From Lachnospiraceae bacterium (lineage in GTDB: Bacteria > Bacillota > Clostridia > Lachnospirales > Lachnospiraceae): a stretch of DNA of 64,000 nt. This document shows positions 63,317 through 64,000 of the stretch, piece after piece. The position numbers and the translations under genes are program-made. Numbering within the stretch: the stretch's first letter is position 1; the number at the start of each line of letters is the position of its first letter. The stretch is from assembly GCA_902363555.1 (NCBI GenBank), contig CABJAM010000003.1, forward strand, positions 1-64,000, given 5' to 3'. The notes beneath the pieces are model-generated. The model was not told the DNA's origin. It searched no databases and saw nothing but the letters and a program-made list of their open reading frames with translations.

Positions 63317-63575
63317 ACACCTGAGTAAAATAATCCACATTATCATGTCCACACATACCGGCGACCTGCGTTACGGTAAGTGTGGGATTTTCCAGCAATT
63401 CTTTTGCGTGTCGCATCTGGCTTTCTAATATATAATTGGTAAGATTCATCCCTGTCTCCTTTTTAAAAAGCGCACTTAAATATTGCCGGGAAACAAAATG
63501 AACATCGGCCAGAAGCTTTAAGCTTAACTTCCGGTAGATAACAAAGATATGGATAAATCGCCTATACATAAAGGC
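63222..63575 (-). pseudogene. AraC-family regulator, C-terminal fragment
   Basis: Only the DNA-binding half remains: KLSLKLLADVHFVSRQYLSALF and VTQVAGMCGHDNVDYFTQVF, ending in FKKSQGMTPGEYRKK. Family members need a preceding sensing or receiver domain, which is absent: upstream, the plus strand encodes an unrelated esterase end. The open frame reaches 63677 but the part beyond about 63575 is antisense to that esterase. The gene is thus truncated at its 5' end. Confidence 0.75.
63233..63257. terminator. hairpin in overlapping gene ends
   Basis: A perfect 9-bp stem GCAGACGGC/GCCGTCTGC (63233-63241 with 63249-63257) lies inside the last codons of both the hydrolase and the AraC remnant. It could terminate in either direction. 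Confidence 0.5.
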
Positions 63576-63872
63576 TGTGTGGACTTTTATCTGAAACGGA
63601 ATGCACTGGGGGCTGCGCCGGCCTATGCTTACTATTTTCAGCGTGAGCTTCCGGACGATGATGCCGGAGCTTTTCATTCAGCCGAACTGTGGTATATGTT
63701 TGGCACCCTGGAACGCAGCTGGCGGCCGTTTACAGATCACGATGTTCATCTGTCGGAACAGATGCTGGATTATTGGACGAATTTTATGAAGATAGGCAAT
63801 CCTGCCGGTAAAAATTGCGAACCGTGGATGCCCTGCAGCCGGGAAGAACCGTTTGTTAAAATATTTGAATAG
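63549..63872 (+). pseudogene. type-B carboxylesterase, C-terminal fragment
   Basis: From about 63600 the frame reads AYAYYFQRELPDDDAGAFHS and AELWYMFGTLERSWRPF, the last ~90 residues of the para-nitrobenzyl/type-B carboxylesterase family, including the catalytic His (FHS). The preceding ~400 residues, with the serine and acid, are missing, and the text from 63549 to 63600 is only weakly family-like. No ribosome-binding site precedes ATG 63549. It is a broken gene joined to the AraC remnant. Confidence 0.8.
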
Positions 63873-63908
63873 TAAAATGCGCCGTTAAAACTTACAGGGT
63901 GAATATAA

Positions 63909-63965
63909 GACCGCCGTCCGTGAGTAACACTTTAGCTGCTGCTCACGCTGGCGGTCCTTCTCCTG
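63909..63965 (+). terminator. stem-loop downstream of the esterase fragment
   Basis: GACCGCC (63909-63915) pairs with GGCGGTC (63950-63956), and CGTGAG (63919-63924) with CTCACG (63942-63947), followed by CTTCTCCT. It is probably the original terminator of the esterase gene; the remaining bases to 64000 show nothing. Confidence 0.6.
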
Positions 63966-64000
63966 TAATAGCGGTTTTGGCCGTTATGATGTGCTGCTTG

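Noticed and set aside
63549..63872. Complete small esterase gene
   Set aside because: Only the last part of a ~500-aa family is present, without the serine nucleophile, and there is no ribosome-binding site.

Overview
The window looks like a chromosomal segment from an anaerobic gut Firmicute of the Lachnospiraceae type. The evidence is moderate GC, strong Shine-Dalgarno sites, a T-box in front of pheST, mcsA-mcsB-clpC, YesM/YesN two-component genes, LplA-type ABC transporters and glycyl radical enzymes. No tRNA, rRNA, CRISPR array, prophage or intact insertion sequence was recognised. Species cannot be named from the sequence alone.

Layout. 0.2-4.1 kb: T-box-controlled pheS-pheT. 4.2-8.5 kb: small accessory genes (RpiB-like isomerase, DUF3795-type protein, lipoprotein, NUDIX hydrolase) and a deleted P-loop kinase pseudogene. 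8.7-16.3 kb: a carbohydrate ABC importer without ATPase (solute-binding protein plus two permeases), a YesM/YesN sensor-regulator pair and a cytoplasmic esterase. 16.4-18.9 kb: a CmpB-type membrane protein and an unknown protein with a decarboxylase-like SIIGGxDGPTS motif. 19.0-21.1 kb (minus strand): GntR regulator, ABC ATPase and ABC membrane protein, with a promoter and a palindromic operator. 21.4-46.1 kb: an AraC regulator divergent from a ~23.6 kb, tightly packed operon encoding a sugar importer, eight glycoside hydrolase-like enzymes (unassigned GH67/GH20-like, GH116, GH172, GH36/31-like, GH38, GH3, GH36, GHL6-like), two UroD-family proteins and a terminal AraC regulator. None of the enzymes has a signal peptide, so imported oligosaccharides are probably taken apart in the cytoplasm.

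46.1-54.3 kb: a protein-quality-control operon (YtrA-type GntR regulator, mcsA, mcsB, clpC) with the GntR gene where ctsR usually sits, then a small conserved protein with a structured leader, radA, and a convergent PhlG/phloretin-hydrolase-like gene preceded by 64-bp tandem repeats. 54.6-60.5 kb: a small membrane protein, a repeat array, and a GntR-controlled glycyl radical enzyme cluster (enzyme, activase, split-barrel flavoprotein-like protein) of unknown substrate. 60.6-64 kb: cold shock protein, a second copy of the repeat element, queA (minus), an alpha/beta hydrolase, and broken remnants of an AraC regulator and a type-B carboxylesterase.

The most unusual structure is a repeat family seen at 55093-55370 and 61071-61192, with a probable decayed piece at 4181-4210. 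Each copy starts directly after the T-tract or arm of an intrinsic terminator, in the same orientation, and forms two hairpins whose loops are conserved while the stems vary in a compensatory way. The second candidate novelty is the glycyl radical enzyme cluster, and the third is the large glycan operon with its UroD proteins and an unassigned hydrolase.
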